64,000 nt of DNA from SAR116 cluster bacterium AG-447-C21 (GTDB taxonomy: Bacteria; Pseudomonadota; Alphaproteobacteria; Thalassobaculales; Thalassobaculaceae). Shown here piece by piece: positions 27,741 through 37,972 of this stretch. Position 1 is the first letter of the stretch; every line of letters starts with the position of its first letter. Position numbers and translations under genes: made by a program. The notes under the pieces were generated by a model that worked only from the letters and a program-made list of their open reading frames with translations, was not told the origin of the DNA and did no database searches. Where the stretch lies: the NCBI GenBank assembly GCA_003212315.1, contig QCQB01000006.1, positions 22,104 through 86,103 on the forward strand. Direction: 5' to 3'.

Positions 27741-28346
27741 ATGGAGAAATTTGATAAGCATAGAGGCGTTGCAGCGCCCCTTAATATGATTAATATCGAT
27801 ACTGACAAATTAATTCCAAAACAATTCTTGAAAACTATAAAAAGAACTGGATTGGGAAAACATCTGTTTAACGAGATCCGGTTTAACGCCGATGGAAGCG
27901 AAAATGAAGACTTTGTGTTAAACAAGCCCGCGTATCGTGAGGCAAGTATACTAGTAGCTGGCGATAACTTTGGTTGTGGATCTTCTCGTGAACACGCGCC
28001 GTGGGCCTTATTAGATTATGGCGTGAAGTGCGTTATTTCTACCAGCTTTGCAGACATCTTTTTTAACAACTGTTTCAAAAATGGTATTTTACCCATCGTG
28101 GTCTCAAAGGAAGAGCTGGATCAATTGATGGATGATGCAGACAATGGAGCGAATTCAGTTTTAGATATAGATTTGGAAAACCAGCATATAGGTCGCCCTA
28201 ATGGGGAGAAAATAAAATTTGAAATTGATGAATTTCGTAAGCACTGTCTGATAAATGGTTTAGATGACATCGGTTTGACCATGCAAAAGCAATCTAATAT
28301 TGATGATTTTGAAAAGAAACGTGAAGCAGAAAAGCCTTGGATTTAA
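27741..28346 (+). CDS. leuD: 3-isopropylmalate dehydratase, small subunit
   Basis: Swivel-domain partner of LeuC. The 201-residue protein begins [37 protein letters not shown] and has the substrate-binding [27 protein letters not shown] motif and [16 protein letters not shown]. Length is typical. A run of eight G residues just upstream of the ATG serves as the ribosome binding region. It is 22 bases downstream of leuC. Confidence 0.98.
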   Translation: MEKFDKHRGVAAPLNMINIDTDKLIPKQFLKTIKRTGLGKHLFNEIRFNADGSENEDFVLNKPAYREASILVAGDNFGCGSSREHAPWALLDYGVKCVISTSFADIFFNNCFKNGILPIVVSKEELDQLMDDADNGANSVLDIDLENQHIGRPNGEKIKFEIDEFRKHCLINGLDDIGLTMQKQSNIDDFEKKREAEKPWI

Positions 28347-28399
28347 ACTGGGCGACGCTTAGCTGCTGAAAAACGGGGATTGATTTTAAGGAAACTGAG

Positions 28400-29512
28400 A
28401 TGGCATCAAATAGAAAATTACTTGTACTACCGGGTGATGGAATTGGGCCCGAGGTTGTGGGGCAAGTCCTAAGAGTTGTTGACTGGCTTGGCGCTAAACG
28501 GTCTTTGTCGTTTGACCTACAGGAGGGGTTGGTTGGTGGAGCGGCATATGATGCACACGGGACACCATTAACGGATGAAACCCTCGGTGATGCAGTTAGT
28601 GCCGATGCTGTTTTGTTTGGATCGGTTGGTGGTCCAAAATATGATGATTTACCGTTCGAGCTAAAACCCGAAAGAGGCTTGCTGCGCCTGCGAAAGGAGA
28701 TGGATCTTTTCGCGAACCTTCGCCCTGCAATGGTTTTTGATGCAATGGTAGACTCTTCAACATTGAAAAAGGAAGTGATAGCAGGCCTTGATATTTTAAT
28801 CCTTCGTGAGCTCACAGGAGGTATTTATTTCGCTGAACCTCGTGGCATCGAGGAATTACCTAATGGAGAAAAGAAAGGTTACGATACAAATTTATATACG
28901 ACGTCAGAAATTGAAAGAATTGGCCGAGTAGCAATTGACCTTGCTCGAAAGCGACGTGGAAAAGTTACGTCAGTTGAAAAAGCTAATGTAATGATGTCGG
29001 GGATACTCTGGCGCGAAGTTATGGATAATTTATTTAAAGGTGAAGCTCAAGGCATTGAAACAGAACACATGTATGCTGACAATTGTGGAATGCAGTTAGT
29101 GAGAAACCCAAAACAGTTTGATGTTATAGTAACAGATAATCTTTTTGGTGACATGTTATCAGATTGCGCAGCTATGCTAACTGGGTCTTTAGGGATGCTT
29201 CCGTCGGCCTCTTTAGGGGCGGTAGATGAAACCACTAAAAAGAGATTTGCACTTTATGAACCGGTACACGGGTCAGCTCCAGATATCGCAGGAAAGAAAA
29301 TGGCTAATCCTATAGCCGAACTCTTAAGCTTCTCCATGTCCTTACGATACTCCTTTGATATGCAGGAGGACGCAGACTTGATTGACAATGCTATACAATC
29401 TGTTCTGGCATCTGGCATCAGAACACCTGACATTATGCAGAATGGAATGACGTTAGTTTCGACTGATGCAATGATGGACAATATCCTCAAAGCACTGGAC
29501 CAATCGGTTTAA
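28400..29512 (+). CDS. leuB: 3-isopropylmalate dehydrogenase
   Basis: NAD-dependent oxidative decarboxylase that gives 2-oxoisocaproate. The 370-residue protein has [27 protein letters not shown], the substrate-binding [61 protein letters not shown] (metal Asps) and [24 protein letters not shown] precedes the ATG. It lies 53 bases after leuD. Confidence 0.98.
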   Translation: MASNRKLLVLPGDGIGPEVVGQVLRVVDWLGAKRSLSFDLQEGLVGGAAYDAHGTPLTDETLGDAVSADAVLFGSVGGPKYDDLPFELKPERGLLRLRKEMDLFANLRPAMVFDAMVDSSTLKKEVIAGLDILILRELTGGIYFAEPRGIEELPNGEKKGYDTNLYTTSEIERIGRVAIDLARKRRGKVTSVEKANVMMSGILWREVMDNLFKGEAQGIETEHMYADNCGMQLVRNPKQFDVIVTDNLFGDMLSDCAAMLTGSLGMLPSASLGAVDETTKKRFALYEPVHGSAPDIAGKKMANPIAELLSFSMSLRYSFDMQEDADLIDNAIQSVLASGIRTPDIMQNGMTLVSTDAMMDNILKALDQSV

Positions 29513-29539
29513 AAACCTTTGATGAGTGCATCATGAAAA

Positions 29540-29578
29540 TTCAAATTGATTAAAAGTCTCCTTTTAAATTCATTTGAA
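29540..29578. other. Two-stage AT-rich stem-loop between leuB and asd
   Basis: The inner stem TTAAAAG/CTTTTAA closes a TCTC loop. An outer stem TTCAAAT/ATTTGAA brackets it, separated by a 3/4-base internal loop. All fourteen base pairs are exact. It begins 27 bases after the leuB stop. No T-tract follows on the plus strand, so it is more likely an mRNA processing or stability element, or a weak terminator, than a strong intrinsic terminator. Confidence 0.5.
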
Positions 29579-29598
29579 ATATTAGGACTGGGCAAGTT

Positions 29599-30624
29599 AT
29601 GAGTTTTAAAATCGCAGTAGTTGGCGCAACAGGCGCGGTCGGCAGAGAAATGCTACAGACTCTTGAGGAGCGGAGTGTTCCGATTAAGGAAATTGTAGCA
29701 TTAGCCTCTGAAAAATCTTTGGGTAAAGAGGTGTCGTTCGGAGAGAAAAAGCCTCTAACGGTTCAAAATCTTGAAACCTTTGATTTCACAGGCTGCGATA
29801 TAGCTTTATTCTCTGCGGGCGGTGCCATAGCAGAAAAATTTGGACCAAAGGCAGCTCAACAGGGCGCTGTGGTCATCGATAATAGCTCGCGTTGGAGAAT
29901 GGAATCTGACATACCGTTAATAGTTCCAGAAGTGAATTCAGCAGCGTTGGCTGGATATTCAAAAAGAAATATAATAGCTAATCCAAATTGCTCTACTGCT
30001 CAGCTTGTCATGGCTTTAAAGCCTTTACACGATATTTTTAAAATTAATCGCGTAGTTGTCTCAACTTATCAGTCAGTGTCGGGAGCGGGCAGCACAGGTA
30101 TGGATGAGTTGTTCAATCAGACGCGGGCCGTTTACGTTAATGATCCAATAGAAAATAAAGAATTCACGAAAAAAATAGCTTTCAACTGCATCCCTCATAT
30201 CGACATATTTATGAATGATGGATTTACAAAAGAAGAATGGAAAATGACGGCCGAAACCCGTAAAATCTTGGACCCAAATATTAATGTTGTTGCACATTGT
30301 GTCAGGGTTCCGGTCTTTATTGGTCATGCGGAGGCCGTTTTCATAGAGACAGATAAACCAGTGGATGAACAAGGAGCACGTGACGTTCTAGGTTCATTCC
30401 CAGGAGTCATAGTTGTTGATCATCGTGAAGATGGTGGATATGTGACACCAGAGGAATGCGCCGGGGAAGATGGCGTCTATATTAGTAGATTGCGACGTGA
30501 CCCCACCGTAAAAAACGGTCTAGTATTCTGGTGTGTGTCGGATAACCTCCGTAAAGGCGCAGCGTTGAATGCAGTACAAATTGCGGAAGCACTGATTGAA
30601 AATCATCTAACGCCGACGGGATAA
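29599..30624 (+). CDS. asd: Aspartate-semialdehyde dehydrogenase
   Basis: NADPH-dependent enzyme that reduces aspartyl phosphate to the semialdehyde, the branch point to lysine, threonine and methionine. The 341-residue protein shows AVVGATGAVGREML (NADP site), ALFSAGGAIAEK, IDNSSRWRM, the active-site NPNCSTAQLVMALKPLHD, STYQSVSGAG and HCVRVPVFIGHAEAV (catalytic His region). Length is typical of the short-form bacterial enzyme. It is convergent with pdxY. Confidence 0.98.
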   Translation: MSFKIAVVGATGAVGREMLQTLEERSVPIKEIVALASEKSLGKEVSFGEKKPLTVQNLETFDFTGCDIALFSAGGAIAEKFGPKAAQQGAVVIDNSSRWRMESDIPLIVPEVNSAALAGYSKRNIIANPNCSTAQLVMALKPLHDIFKINRVVVSTYQSVSGAGSTGMDELFNQTRAVYVNDPIENKEFTKKIAFNCIPHIDIFMNDGFTKEEWKMTAETRKILDPNINVVAHCVRVPVFIGHAEAVFIETDKPVDEQGARDVLGSFPGVIVVDHREDGGYVTPEECAGEDGVYISRLRRDPTVKNGLVFWCVSDNLRKGAALNAVQIAEALIENHLTPTG

Positions 30625-30652
30625 CAATTTCACTGTGAATAAAGTAAAAAAA

Positions 30653-31480
30653 TTATTTGTGGTTACTTGGCTTTTTAATCTGTGATAATTGTTTCAAGAC
30701 GGGCAACACACTCAATTCTTTTGAACCCTCTTTTTGCGTTTCGCTAACAACTAGTGAACACGCCTCAGTTGCAAAATTAAGTGCGTTGTATAAATCCTTT
30801 GTATGCAAAAAAGCACCCGTAAATAAAGCGGAAAATAAGTCCCCGGTTCCACTAAATTTGCGATTTAGTTTAGGTGTCGAAATGGCCCAGAATGCGTCAC
30901 TGGTTACCACATAGTTTGTGAGGGTTTCAAATTCAGGAATACCTGTTACTACAACAGTCTTGGCGCCACGTTTTATCAAATACTTTGAAGCTGTTTTCAA
31001 TGAGGAAACATCGTTTATCTTAGATCCAGATAACCAACCTAACTCACTTTGGTTGGGGAGTATGATATCAGCTTTCGGAAGAAGGTCATTTTTAAAAGCT
31101 TCAATCAAGCCATTTTCCACATAAATTTGATCATCATCTCCAATCACAGGGTCTAGTAGATAGATAGCTGTTTCGTTTTGCTCTTTTATTAATTCTATTG
31201 TCTGTGAAACCGTTTTGGCAGTCTCCACCTCACCTAAATAACCAGACAAAACTGCATCACATTCGCTGAGTATATTAAGGTTCGTCAAACCATTGATCTC
31301 TTCTTGAAGCTTGTGGGCCTCTTTGACTGAGCCCGTGAAGCTTCCATAGCCGGGATGGTTCGAGAAATTGACGGTATCAACGCACCATACATCATAGCCC
31401 AAAGCTTGAAGTACGGGTCTTGCGATGTTGTTTCCAACGTATCCAAATATGACCGAAGATTGGATGCTTAGTACAGCCAC
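30653..31480 (-). CDS. pdxY: Pyridoxal kinase PdxY
   Basis: Ribokinase-superfamily salvage kinase that makes pyridoxal 5'-phosphate. In 275 residues it has SIQSSVIFGYVGNNIARPVLQALGYDVWCVDTVNFSNHPGYG, LSGYLG, YLLDPVIGDD, ILPNQSELGWLSG and the catalytic FSGTGDLFSALFTGAFL (anion hole plus catalytic Asp). The start codon is GTG. PLP made here serves ArgD in the neighbouring arginine cluster among others. The gene follows the lipoprotein gene on the same strand. Confidence 0.94.
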   Translation of the reverse strand: MAVLSIQSSVIFGYVGNNIARPVLQALGYDVWCVDTVNFSNHPGYGSFTGSVKEAHKLQEEINGLTNLNILSECDAVLSGYLGEVETAKTVSQTIELIKEQNETAIYLLDPVIGDDDQIYVENGLIEAFKNDLLPKADIILPNQSELGWLSGSKINDVSSLKTASKYLIKRGAKTVVVTGIPEFETLTNYVVTSDAFWAISTPKLNRKFSGTGDLFSALFTGAFLHTKDLYNALNFATEACSLVVSETQKEGSKELSVLPVLKQLSQIKKPSNHK

Positions 31481-31504
31481 AGTATATAATAGATCCTTAA
31501 GAAA

Positions 31505-32125
31505 CTAACTAATATAGGGTTTAAGATGCGTATTTATTTGATGTCGCATTTCACGATCAAAGCTTTTCATCAGGCGTTCAACCAAATTATACCATAAACG
31601 AGACTGAAGATTCGGGGATGCATCCTCGCGCAAGGTTTGTGATCGTGATGCAGATGCTCGTGCAATCGATTTCTCTTGGTCTTTAAAGATTTCTAGTCTC
31701 ACATTTACGTTAGCTTTAAAGCGTTTTGATTGATCTATTGAAAATATACCCTTAATCCCCTTTTGTATTTTCAAGTTTTCCTGAATGACTGACCCATTCG
31801 TTATGACAAACTGGGCTATGCCAGATTGACCAATTGGCCGCAAAATATCAGATGCCCAACGCTCAGCGCTTGCACCTGGCGATATGGGAACGAGATGTTC
31901 CACATTAGGAAATTTAAATGGCATTTTGAATTCATTAATAATTTGGATCCTTTTGACATCTAACTGAATTATACTCTGATGTTTAAAGGTTAGCTCGGGT
32001 AAAGGATTTTCAAGGTTAGGTGTATCGCAGCCGGCTAGTGGAATAAATAATACAAAAATGAATAGCAGTTTTTGATAAAGCTTTTCCCTAGTGATTAATT
32101 CAGTTTCTTTGATTATATCTCTCAC
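31505..32125 (-). CDS. Conserved alphaproteobacterial lipoprotein, function unknown
   Basis: A 206-residue putative outer-membrane lipoprotein. The hydrophobic LLFIFVLFIPLAGC ends in a lipobox (LAGC; Cys at about residue 33). The predicted GTG start gives an unusually long charged n-region, so the real start may be a few codons later. The mature part has HLVPISPGASAERWASDILRPIGQSGIAQFVITNGSVIQE and ASASRSQTLREDASPNLQSRLWYNLVERLM, a pattern seen in conserved hypothetical lipoproteins that travel with hslO and argF in alphaproteobacteria. No enzymatic motif is visible. Confidence 0.75.
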   Translation of the reverse strand: MRDIIKETELITREKLYQKLLFIFVLFIPLAGCDTPNLENPLPELTFKHQSIIQLDVKRIQIINEFKMPFKFPNVEHLVPISPGASAERWASDILRPIGQSGIAQFVITNGSVIQENLKIQKGIKGIFSIDQSKRFKANVNVRLEIFKDQEKSIARASASRSQTLREDASPNLQSRLWYNLVERLMKSFDREMRHQINTHLKPYIS

Positions 32126-32144
32126 TGAATACTCCGGTTTGTAA

Positions 32145-33134
32145 CTATACAGGGCGACTTAGCTTTTTGGACTCATCAATTCTCACAAGCGCTTCATCAT
32201 CGTAAATTCTCTCGGTCTTACAAAACTCACAAGTCACCGTTATTACACCATCAACTTTCATATCATCCCTTTCTTGAATATCAAGGGAATGCAGTAGTCT
32301 CTCAACTTTTTCTACTGAACATCTACATTGAGCTATTATAGGCTTAGTGGGATATACTCGTACACCAGTTTCATGAAATAACTGGAATAAAAGCTTCTCA
32401 GGCGTTTCTAGATTATTGAGTAACTCAGCATGTTTACAGCTACCAAGCATAACTGCGGCATTGCGCCATCCCTCATCATATTCATCTTCCGTTATTCCTT
32501 TAGGAACGCCCTTTCCGCCAGAGAATCCAACCCGCTGTAACATTATGGCACCGCCCTTCCAATTCGCATCGGATGATTGCTCTACTGCTAGACTTATTAC
32601 GGTCTCAAGTTGTTCCGAATTTTGAAAATAGGCGTGTGTACAGTCGACTAGACTTGAACTAGATAACTCTACTATTCCTTGATAGCGCTCGCCTTTATCG
32701 CCTTGATCTACTGTGAACGCTATATATCCACCACCTGTAAGTTTTTGAAGTGGAGGTTGGTCTCCGAGTTGTAGGTTCAATGATCTTAACTGCTCAGCAT
32801 TAAAGCTGGCATAGCCGCGTAACTCGCCTTTGCTTGTAACGTCTGCCATCAGGGTTTTTATAGGGCCTTTGCCGCTTACTTGTAATGTGAATACACCCTC
32901 ATATTTGAGTGCACTAGATAGGCATGGAGCTAACACAAGCATTTCACCCAACAAATGTGCTACGGGATCGGGGTATTTGTGCTTTTCGAGTATAGATGTA
33001 GCCGCTGTGCCTAAAGTTACATATCTACCTCGAAGATAATGAGGTTCGATTTGGAAGGGTAAAATAGCATCGCACAATCCATCTCTTTTTTTGTTCGCCG
33101 TGTAGCGGGGCGCGTGTGTCACTTTAGACACCAT
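32145..33134 (-). CDS. hslO: Redox-regulated chaperone Hsp33
   Basis: Cytoplasmic holdase activated by oxidation. The 329-residue protein has a long N-terminal domain ([65 protein letters not shown]) and the C-terminal zinc redox switch with CRCS and CEFC (Cys-x-Cys and Cys-x-x-Cys) about 45 residues apart. The start overlaps the end of argF by 16 bases, so the genes are probably translationally coupled. The N-terminus is longer than in Escherichia coli, as usual for alphaproteobacteria. Confidence 0.95.
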   Translation of the reverse strand: MVSKVTHAPRYTANKKRDGLCDAILPFQIEPHYLRGRYVTLGTAATSILEKHKYPDPVAHLLGEMLVLAPCLSSALKYEGVFTLQVSGKGPIKTLMADVTSKGELRGYASFNAEQLRSLNLQLGDQPPLQKLTGGGYIAFTVDQGDKGERYQGIVELSSSSLVDCTHAYFQNSEQLETVISLAVEQSSDANWKGGAIMLQRVGFSGGKGVPKGITEDEYDEGWRNAAVMLGSCKHAELLNNLETPEKLLFQLFHETGVRVYPTKPIIAQCRCSVEKVERLLHSLDIQERDDMKVDGVITVTCEFCKTERIYDDEALVRIDESKKLSRPV

Positions 33135-34024
33135 AGTAAAATGGCTTTTTGTGTATGGAGACGGTTTTCAGCTTCATCCCAAACAATCGATTGGGGTCCA
33201 TCTATAACTTCTCCAGTAACTTCTTCTCCACGATGTGCCGGTAAACAATGCATAAATATAGCATCAGAAGATGCTAGGCTCATCAGTTTTTTATTCACTT
33301 GATAAGCGGCTAGTCGGTTGTGGGGACTCTGGTTATCATCTCCCATCGAAGTCCAAGTGTCTGTAACAACACAATCAGCACCAGTCACCGCCTCTACGGG
33401 ATCGTCGTACATTTCAACGGAGCTATTATTTTTCCTAGCCCAATCGAATAGGGCCGTATCAGGCGAGTGCTCTACGGGACAGGCGATACGAAGGTTAAAA
33501 TTAAATTTAACTGCCGCGTGAATCCAAGATGATGCCATATTATTTCCATCCCCACTCCAGGCTACAGTTTTGCCTTCGATTGGGCCTAAGTGTTCCTCAA
33601 AAGCCATTACATCGGCTAAGAGTTGGCAGGGATGTGAACTGTTGGTTAGGCCATTGATGACCGGCACCGTTGCAAATTCCGCCATCTCAGCGATTTTTTC
33701 ACGCTCAAATGTTCTCATCATTATACAATCAACATATCGAGAAAGGGCCCGAGCTGTATCAGCAATACTCTCTCCTCGCCCCGTTTGTAATTCTGAGCTA
33801 TTTAGAACAATCACATCCCCACCAAGTTGTTTCATACCAACTTCAAATGAAACGCGGGTGCGAGTGGAAGGTTTTTCAAATATCATTGCTAAGGCTTTTC
33901 CTGCAAGGGGTAGGTCTAGGCCTGCCTTTCCATCCTTCAGTTCTTTTGCATGATCTACTATGAATCGTAGTTCATTAGCGTTAATACTGTCTAAATCAAG
34001 AAAATGTCGATCGGTTGCCGTCAT
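33119..34024 (-). CDS. argF: Ornithine carbamoyltransferase
   Basis: Forms citrulline from ornithine and carbamoyl phosphate in arginine synthesis. The 301-residue protein has the carbamoyl-phosphate loop [68 protein letters not shown] and the ornithine-binding [20 protein letters not shown]. Length is normal. GAGGA precedes the ATG. It lies between argD and hslO on the minus strand. Confidence 0.98.
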   Translation of the reverse strand: MTATDRHFLDLDSINANELRFIVDHAKELKDGKAGLDLPLAGKALAMIFEKPSTRTRVSFEVGMKQLGGDVIVLNSSELQTGRGESIADTARALSRYVDCIMMRTFEREKIAEMAEFATVPVINGLTNSSHPCQLLADVMAFEEHLGPIEGKTVAWSGDGNNMASSWIHAAVKFNFNLRIACPVEHSPDTALFDWARKNNSSVEMYDDPVEAVTGADCVVTDTWTSMGDDNQSPHNRLAAYQVNKKLMSLASSDAIFMHCLPAHRGEEVTGEVIDGPQSIVWDEAENRLHTQKAILLWCLK

Positions 34025-34087
34025 ATCACGGTCCTCATGGTCGGTAGTAAATCAAATTAAGGGGGTTTATCGGTAAATATGCCGTTT

Positions 34088-35260
34088 TTAGGTTGGCATT
34101 GTTTTGCACACTTTACTCATTATTTCAACCGCTTCATCCAATTCATTGATTTCTACATTCAGCGGTGGCAATACTCGTAATACATTGTCTCCAGCGACTA
34201 CAGTCAGTAATTTTTGATTTCTGAACTCTGTCATCAAATCTAAATTCGAAATACAACACTTAAGGCCTAGCATCAGTCCTGTGCCACGGACTGAATCAAT
34301 GATGTTAGGGTATGAATTAGCCAAATTATCTAATTGATTTTTTAAATAATCGCCTTTTTCTCTAACAGAACTTAAAAAATCCGGCTCTAACATAACGTCT
34401 AAAACAGCATTGGCTGCCGCCATAGCTAAAGGGTTCCCGCCATATGTTGAACCATGGGTGCCAGGAACCATCCCTGCTGCGGCTTTCTCTGTAGCTAATA
34501 CAGCGCCAACCGGGAAACCGCCTCCAATTCCCTTGGCTAAACCCATTACATCTGGTTCCATACGGGCTAACGAATAGGCGAAAAGACTGCCTGATCGGCT
34601 CATACCACACTGAACTTCATCAAAAATTAACAAGGCGTCGAATTCATCGGCTATTTTTCTCAATTCCCGAAGGTACTCTGCTGTTGCAGGATTGATTCCG
34701 CCCTCGCCCTGAATTGGTTCAACTAATATAGCTGCAGTGGTTTCGTCCATCGCCGCTCGCATTTCATTCAGGTTTCCGAAAGCGACATGCTTAAATCCAC
34801 CGGGTCGTGGTCCAAAGCCCTCTCTATATTTATCATTATCACCGGCAGATAGTGTTGTTAAAGTGCGTCCATGAAAAGATCCAGTAGCACAAACTATTTG
34901 GTCGCGCTCTGGTCTTCCGTTAGCGAACTGATATTTTCTGGCAACTTTTAATGCGCCTTCTATGGCTTCGGCACCGGAATTACAAAAAAATACGGTATCT
35001 GCAAATGAATTATCTACTAATCGATCAGCAAATCTTTGTTGTTCGGGGATATTATAAAGATTTGATACGTGCCATAGTTTCCCAGCTTGTTCTTGGAGTT
35101 TTTTCACTAAATGTGGATGCGCATGCCCCAGAGAGTTTGTGGCGATGCCCGTAGCAAAATCCAAATATCTTTCACCGGTCGCAGTGTATAGATAAGAGCC
35201 TTCCCCGTAATCGAAAGCTATGTCTATTCTTCCGTAAGTAGGCATCACGGCTGTAACCAC
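34088..35260 (-). CDS. argD: Acetylornithine aminotransferase
   Basis: PLP-dependent class III aminotransferase of arginine (and often lysine) synthesis. The 390-residue protein has YLDFATGIATNSLGHAHPHLVKKLQEQ, FCNSGAEAIEGALKVARKYQ, GSFHGRTL, VEPIQGEGGINPA, LLIFDEVQCGMSRSGSLFAY and the PLP lysine in GLAKGIGGGFPVGA. The GTG start has AAGGAG 8 bases upstream; an ATG five codons later is less well placed. It heads argD-argF-hslO. Confidence 0.97.
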   Translation of the reverse strand: MVTAVMPTYGRIDIAFDYGEGSYLYTATGERYLDFATGIATNSLGHAHPHLVKKLQEQAGKLWHVSNLYNIPEQQRFADRLVDNSFADTVFFCNSGAEAIEGALKVARKYQFANGRPERDQIVCATGSFHGRTLTTLSAGDNDKYREGFGPRPGGFKHVAFGNLNEMRAAMDETTAAILVEPIQGEGGINPATAEYLRELRKIADEFDALLIFDEVQCGMSRSGSLFAYSLARMEPDVMGLAKGIGGGFPVGAVLATEKAAAGMVPGTHGSTYGGNPLAMAAANAVLDVMLEPDFLSSVREKGDYLKNQLDNLANSYPNIIDSVRGTGLMLGLKCCISNLDLMTEFRNQKLLTVVAGDNVLRVLPPLNVEINELDEAVEIMSKVCKTMPT

Positions 35261-35323
35261 GATCGTTCTCCTTAATATTAGATCAAATCGTCAGGAACTG
35301 AAGAAAACTCTATAAATATAAAA

Positions 35324-35352
35324 ATCAAACCCCTACAGGTGTTGTATGTCAA
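35324..35352 (-). promoter_or_regulatory. Candidate promoter of the argD-argF-hslO operon
   Basis: Read on the minus strand, a perfect TTGACA (35352-35347) is followed after 17 bases by TTTGAT (35329-35324). It lies about 65 bases upstream of argD in the 178-base gap after dcd. The -10 element is weak, but the exact -35 and the correct spacing make it the best candidate in the gap. No ARG-box-like dyad is obvious. Confidence 0.4.
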
Positions 35353-35438
35353 GCAGCTTAAAGTTTGCCCTCTGAAAATAAGGATACCAGTATAAAGCAT
35401 CTATTATCTCAAGGGAACTTGTTTAGATCATTATAACA

Positions 35439-36596
35439 TTAATTAGCAGATAATTCTCTGAAATGTTTTGATAATTTCAATCCTTGGCCTTGATAGTTAG
35501 ACCCAAAATCTTGTGTTCCATATAATCTCTCTGGCACTTGTGTCATCCGCTCATATATAAGTCGACAGACAGTTTGACCATCTTCTATAAGAAACGGAAC
35601 GTCATGAGATCTAACCTCTAAAACCGCACGAGTGCCAGCGCCGCCAGCTGATTTGTGCCCAAACCCAGGGTCGAAAAACCCGGCATAATGCACTCTAAAT
35701 TCTCCAACCTTGGTATCGTAGGCACGCATTTCGGCAGCATAATTAATCGGTACCGTAACAAACTCTTTTGACATTAATATATAAAACTCGTCAGGATTCA
35801 GTATTAAGGCTGGGGGTCGATTTTTCTGCTTATAGACTGGTTCCCAGTAGTCTAATACAGAACATGAGCCTGGCTTATCAATATCGACGATGGCGGTGTG
35901 GGGTTTTGCCCTGTAACCAATTAGTCCAGTTTTTGGGTCCCCAGCTAAATCAACACTAATTGCTACCCCATTATTTATATCTATTTTATCTTTGTTCGTA
36001 GCTACAAGTCCCTCAGTTTCCTGTAATTTACGCATCGCGGAATCCGCTGCAACGGGATGCCCTTTTCTAAATCGCAATTGATTTAACGTACTGCTTTTTC
36101 GAACTAAAATACTAAAAGTTCTAGGAGAAATTTCAGCATAAAGCGGTCCGTTATAGCCACTACAAACCGTTTCAAACTCGGATGTATAGTCGGTCAGCAA
36201 ACGGGTAAACACATCTAATCTGCCTGTTGAGCTCTTTGGGTTAGCGGTTCCTGAAATACCGCTATTTAACCGAAGTGATTCTTGAAGCGGAACAATATAA
36301 ACACATCCTTTTTCCAGAACCGCCCCATTAGATAGGTCGATTTGATGCATCTCCATAGTCTTTAGTTTTTCTTGAACAGTGGCATGATGTCCCGGTAAAA
36401 AACTTGCTTGTACACGATATGCAACACCGCTTAATCTAAGATCTATACTTGCAGGTTGGATCTGCTTTTCTAGGATATCGGCCTCACTGATGACTCTTCC
36501 CGAAGCGATCATATTTTTAATCGTCTGACTGGCTAGTATGCCAGTAGAGTATTCAGGGTGTGGGTCAGAATTAGGAGGCATTAGACAGTTTCTCAT
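35439..36596 (-). CDS. dcd: 2'-deoxycytidine 5'-triphosphate deaminase (long alphaproteobacterial form)
   Basis: Converts dCTP to dUTP for thymidylate synthesis. At 385 residues it belongs to the long DCD family of alphaproteobacteria, about twice the size of E. coli Dcd, with two dUTPase-like folds. Seen motifs: EKQIQPASIDLRLSGVAYRVQASFLPG, GTANPKSSTGRLDVFTRLLTDYTSEF, GPLYAEISPRTFSILV, LRAYDTKVGEFRVHYAGFFDPGFG and GTRAVLEVRSHDVPFLIEDGQTVCRLIYERM. Two in-frame ATGs near the N-terminus leave the start open by five codons. Confidence 0.93.
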   Translation of the reverse strand: MRNCLMPPNSDPHPEYSTGILASQTIKNMIASGRVISEADILEKQIQPASIDLRLSGVAYRVQASFLPGHHATVQEKLKTMEMHQIDLSNGAVLEKGCVYIVPLQESLRLNSGISGTANPKSSTGRLDVFTRLLTDYTSEFETVCSGYNGPLYAEISPRTFSILVRKSSTLNQLRFRKGHPVAADSAMRKLQETEGLVATNKDKIDINNGVAISVDLAGDPKTGLIGYRAKPHTAIVDIDKPGSCSVLDYWEPVYKQKNRPPALILNPDEFYILMSKEFVTVPINYAAEMRAYDTKVGEFRVHYAGFFDPGFGHKSAGGAGTRAVLEVRSHDVPFLIEDGQTVCRLIYERMTQVPERLYGTQDFGSNYQGQGLKLSKHFRELSAN

Positions 36597-36784
36597 TTGT
36601 TGTAACTGAGTGGTGTAGCAATTTTTATTGAGCCTGAAAAGATATTAGTATTTTGAGAGTCATGCCCGGTTAAATCTTATAACTTTAAATAATAGTTTGA
36701 TAACTTTAAAATCGCGAGTACACATAAAATATAAACATGGGCATCTCAATAATATTTTAGTGTTGGTAAAAGGGTGTTAGCGCA

Positions 36785-37330
36785 TTGAAGCCAAAATCAA
36801 TAACCCACCAAGCGTTGAGAAATGCTGGATTACGTTATCTTGAGCGATATGCTGCCTCAACACAATCATTGCGCGATGTTTTAACCAGACGTATCTCAAA
36901 AGCTCAGTATTCGGATAGTCCTGACCCCTGCACTTTGAAACGATGGATAGACGATATAATTGAACAATTTACAAACGCGGGTTTGCTAAATGATCGGCTG
37001 TTTGCCCAAGCTAGGGCGGAAGCTTTGTTTAACAAGGGAAGTTCAATCAAAATGATACGCTCAAAATTGACTAAGAAAGGTATCGTTGGCGTTGTTTTGG
37101 ATGAAGTCGTTTCCGACTTGGTGGATGAATGGAAGAACCCGGATCTAAGAGCGGCGATTCGATTTTCTCAACGCAAGAAGATCGGGCCGTTTCGTGTTAG
37201 AGGGGACCGTGACGTATTCATCAGGCGTGACTTAGCCAGTCTAGGAAGAGCCGGGTTTTCATTTGCGATAGCAAAAAAAATAGTACATGCATTCGATTCT
37301 GAGTGCCTAAACGAAGACGACGGATGTTAA
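36785..37330 (+). CDS. recX: RecX-family regulatory protein
   Basis: A 181-residue RecX-like protein; RecX proteins bind RecA filaments and limit their activity. It is helical and charged, with ALRNAGLRYLERYAASTQSLRDVLTRRI, the family-typical opening (repeat 1: Y-L-x-R-y-x-x-S-x-x-x-L-x-x-x-L-x-r-r), then IIEQFTNAGLLNDRLFAQARAEALFNKGSSIKMIRSKLTKKGI (repeat 2) and a final RRDLASLGRAGFSFAIAKKIV segment (repeat 3). The start is TTG. recA is not in this window. It is divergent from dcd across 188 bases in which I see no clear element. Confidence 0.82.
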   Translation: MKPKSITHQALRNAGLRYLERYAASTQSLRDVLTRRISKAQYSDSPDPCTLKRWIDDIIEQFTNAGLLNDRLFAQARAEALFNKGSSIKMIRSKLTKKGIVGVVLDEVVSDLVDEWKNPDLRAAIRFSQRKKIGPFRVRGDRDVFIRRDLASLGRAGFSFAIAKKIVHAFDSECLNEDDGC

Positions 37331-37345
37331 TTTCTATCCGCCGTC
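37316..37345. terminator. Possible bidirectional terminator between recX and the peroxiredoxin gene
   Basis: GACGACGGAT (37316-37325) pairs with ATCCGCCGTC (37336-37345) with one mismatch around a ten-base loop. The stem overlaps the last codons of recX and lies between two convergent genes. T-tracts on either side are poor, so termination efficiency is uncertain. Confidence 0.5.
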
Positions 37346-37362
37346 ATTTAGATAATTAAAGT

Positions 37363-37845
37363 TTAGAGTTTAGTTAAAACATATTCGGCACTTGAGACTT
37401 CAAATGCCCCAGGCTCTTCAGACAACATCTCTGTAACTACTCCATCATCAACAATCATAGCGTATCGGGCTGAACGCATACCCATGCCAGCTTCCATTCT
37501 ATCAAGTTCTTGCCCAATTGCTTTTGTGAAATAACCACTGCCGTCCGCCAGCATCATGACTTTATCTTCAACATTCTGATCTAAGCCCCAAGCATCCATA
37601 ACAAACGCATCATTCACCGAGAGACATGCTATAACGTCAACATTTTTGGCTTTTAATTCACTATATTTATTGACGAAACCGGGTAGATGTTTAGCCGAGC
37701 AAGTTGGCGTGAAGGCGCCAGGTACAGCAAAAAGGACTACCTTTTTTCCAGAAAAAAGTTCCTTTGTTGAAATGTCGGTTATCCCGTTGGCTGTTTTATG
37801 CTTTAAGTTCACCTCGGGGATTGCATCACCTGACTTTATACTCAT
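37363..37845 (-). CDS. Peroxiredoxin (Prx5 / type II family)
   Basis: Thiol peroxidase that reduces hydrogen peroxide and organic peroxides. The 160-residue protein has the peroxidatic cysteine in VPGAFTPTCSAKHLPGFV (about residue 49), the CLSVNDAFVMDAWG motif and the conserved Arg in GMGMRSARYAMIVDDGVV. Length and motifs are those of the stand-alone Prx5 group that uses glutathione/glutaredoxin or thioredoxin. It is convergent with recX and upstream (minus strand) of nothing closely linked. Confidence 0.95.
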   Translation of the reverse strand: MSIKSGDAIPEVNLKHKTANGITDISTKELFSGKKVVLFAVPGAFTPTCSAKHLPGFVNKYSELKAKNVDVIACLSVNDAFVMDAWGLDQNVEDKVMMLADGSGYFTKAIGQELDRMEAGMGMRSARYAMIVDDGVVTEMLSEEPGAFEVSSAEYVLTKL

Positions 37846-37972
37846 TCAAATATTCCTTTCTAATTACGACGGTCTGTTATTTAAGATGTTTAGTTTGCAG
37901 AACTGCCTTAGTCTATAAATGCCCTTTATATAAAACAAATTATTTTTCTAAGATATGCTGGTTAATCCAGAT

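Noticed and set aside
28294..28815. 173-codon antisense frame opposite the leuD end and leuB
   Set aside because: Mirror of the conserved leuB coding sequence, no independent gene features.
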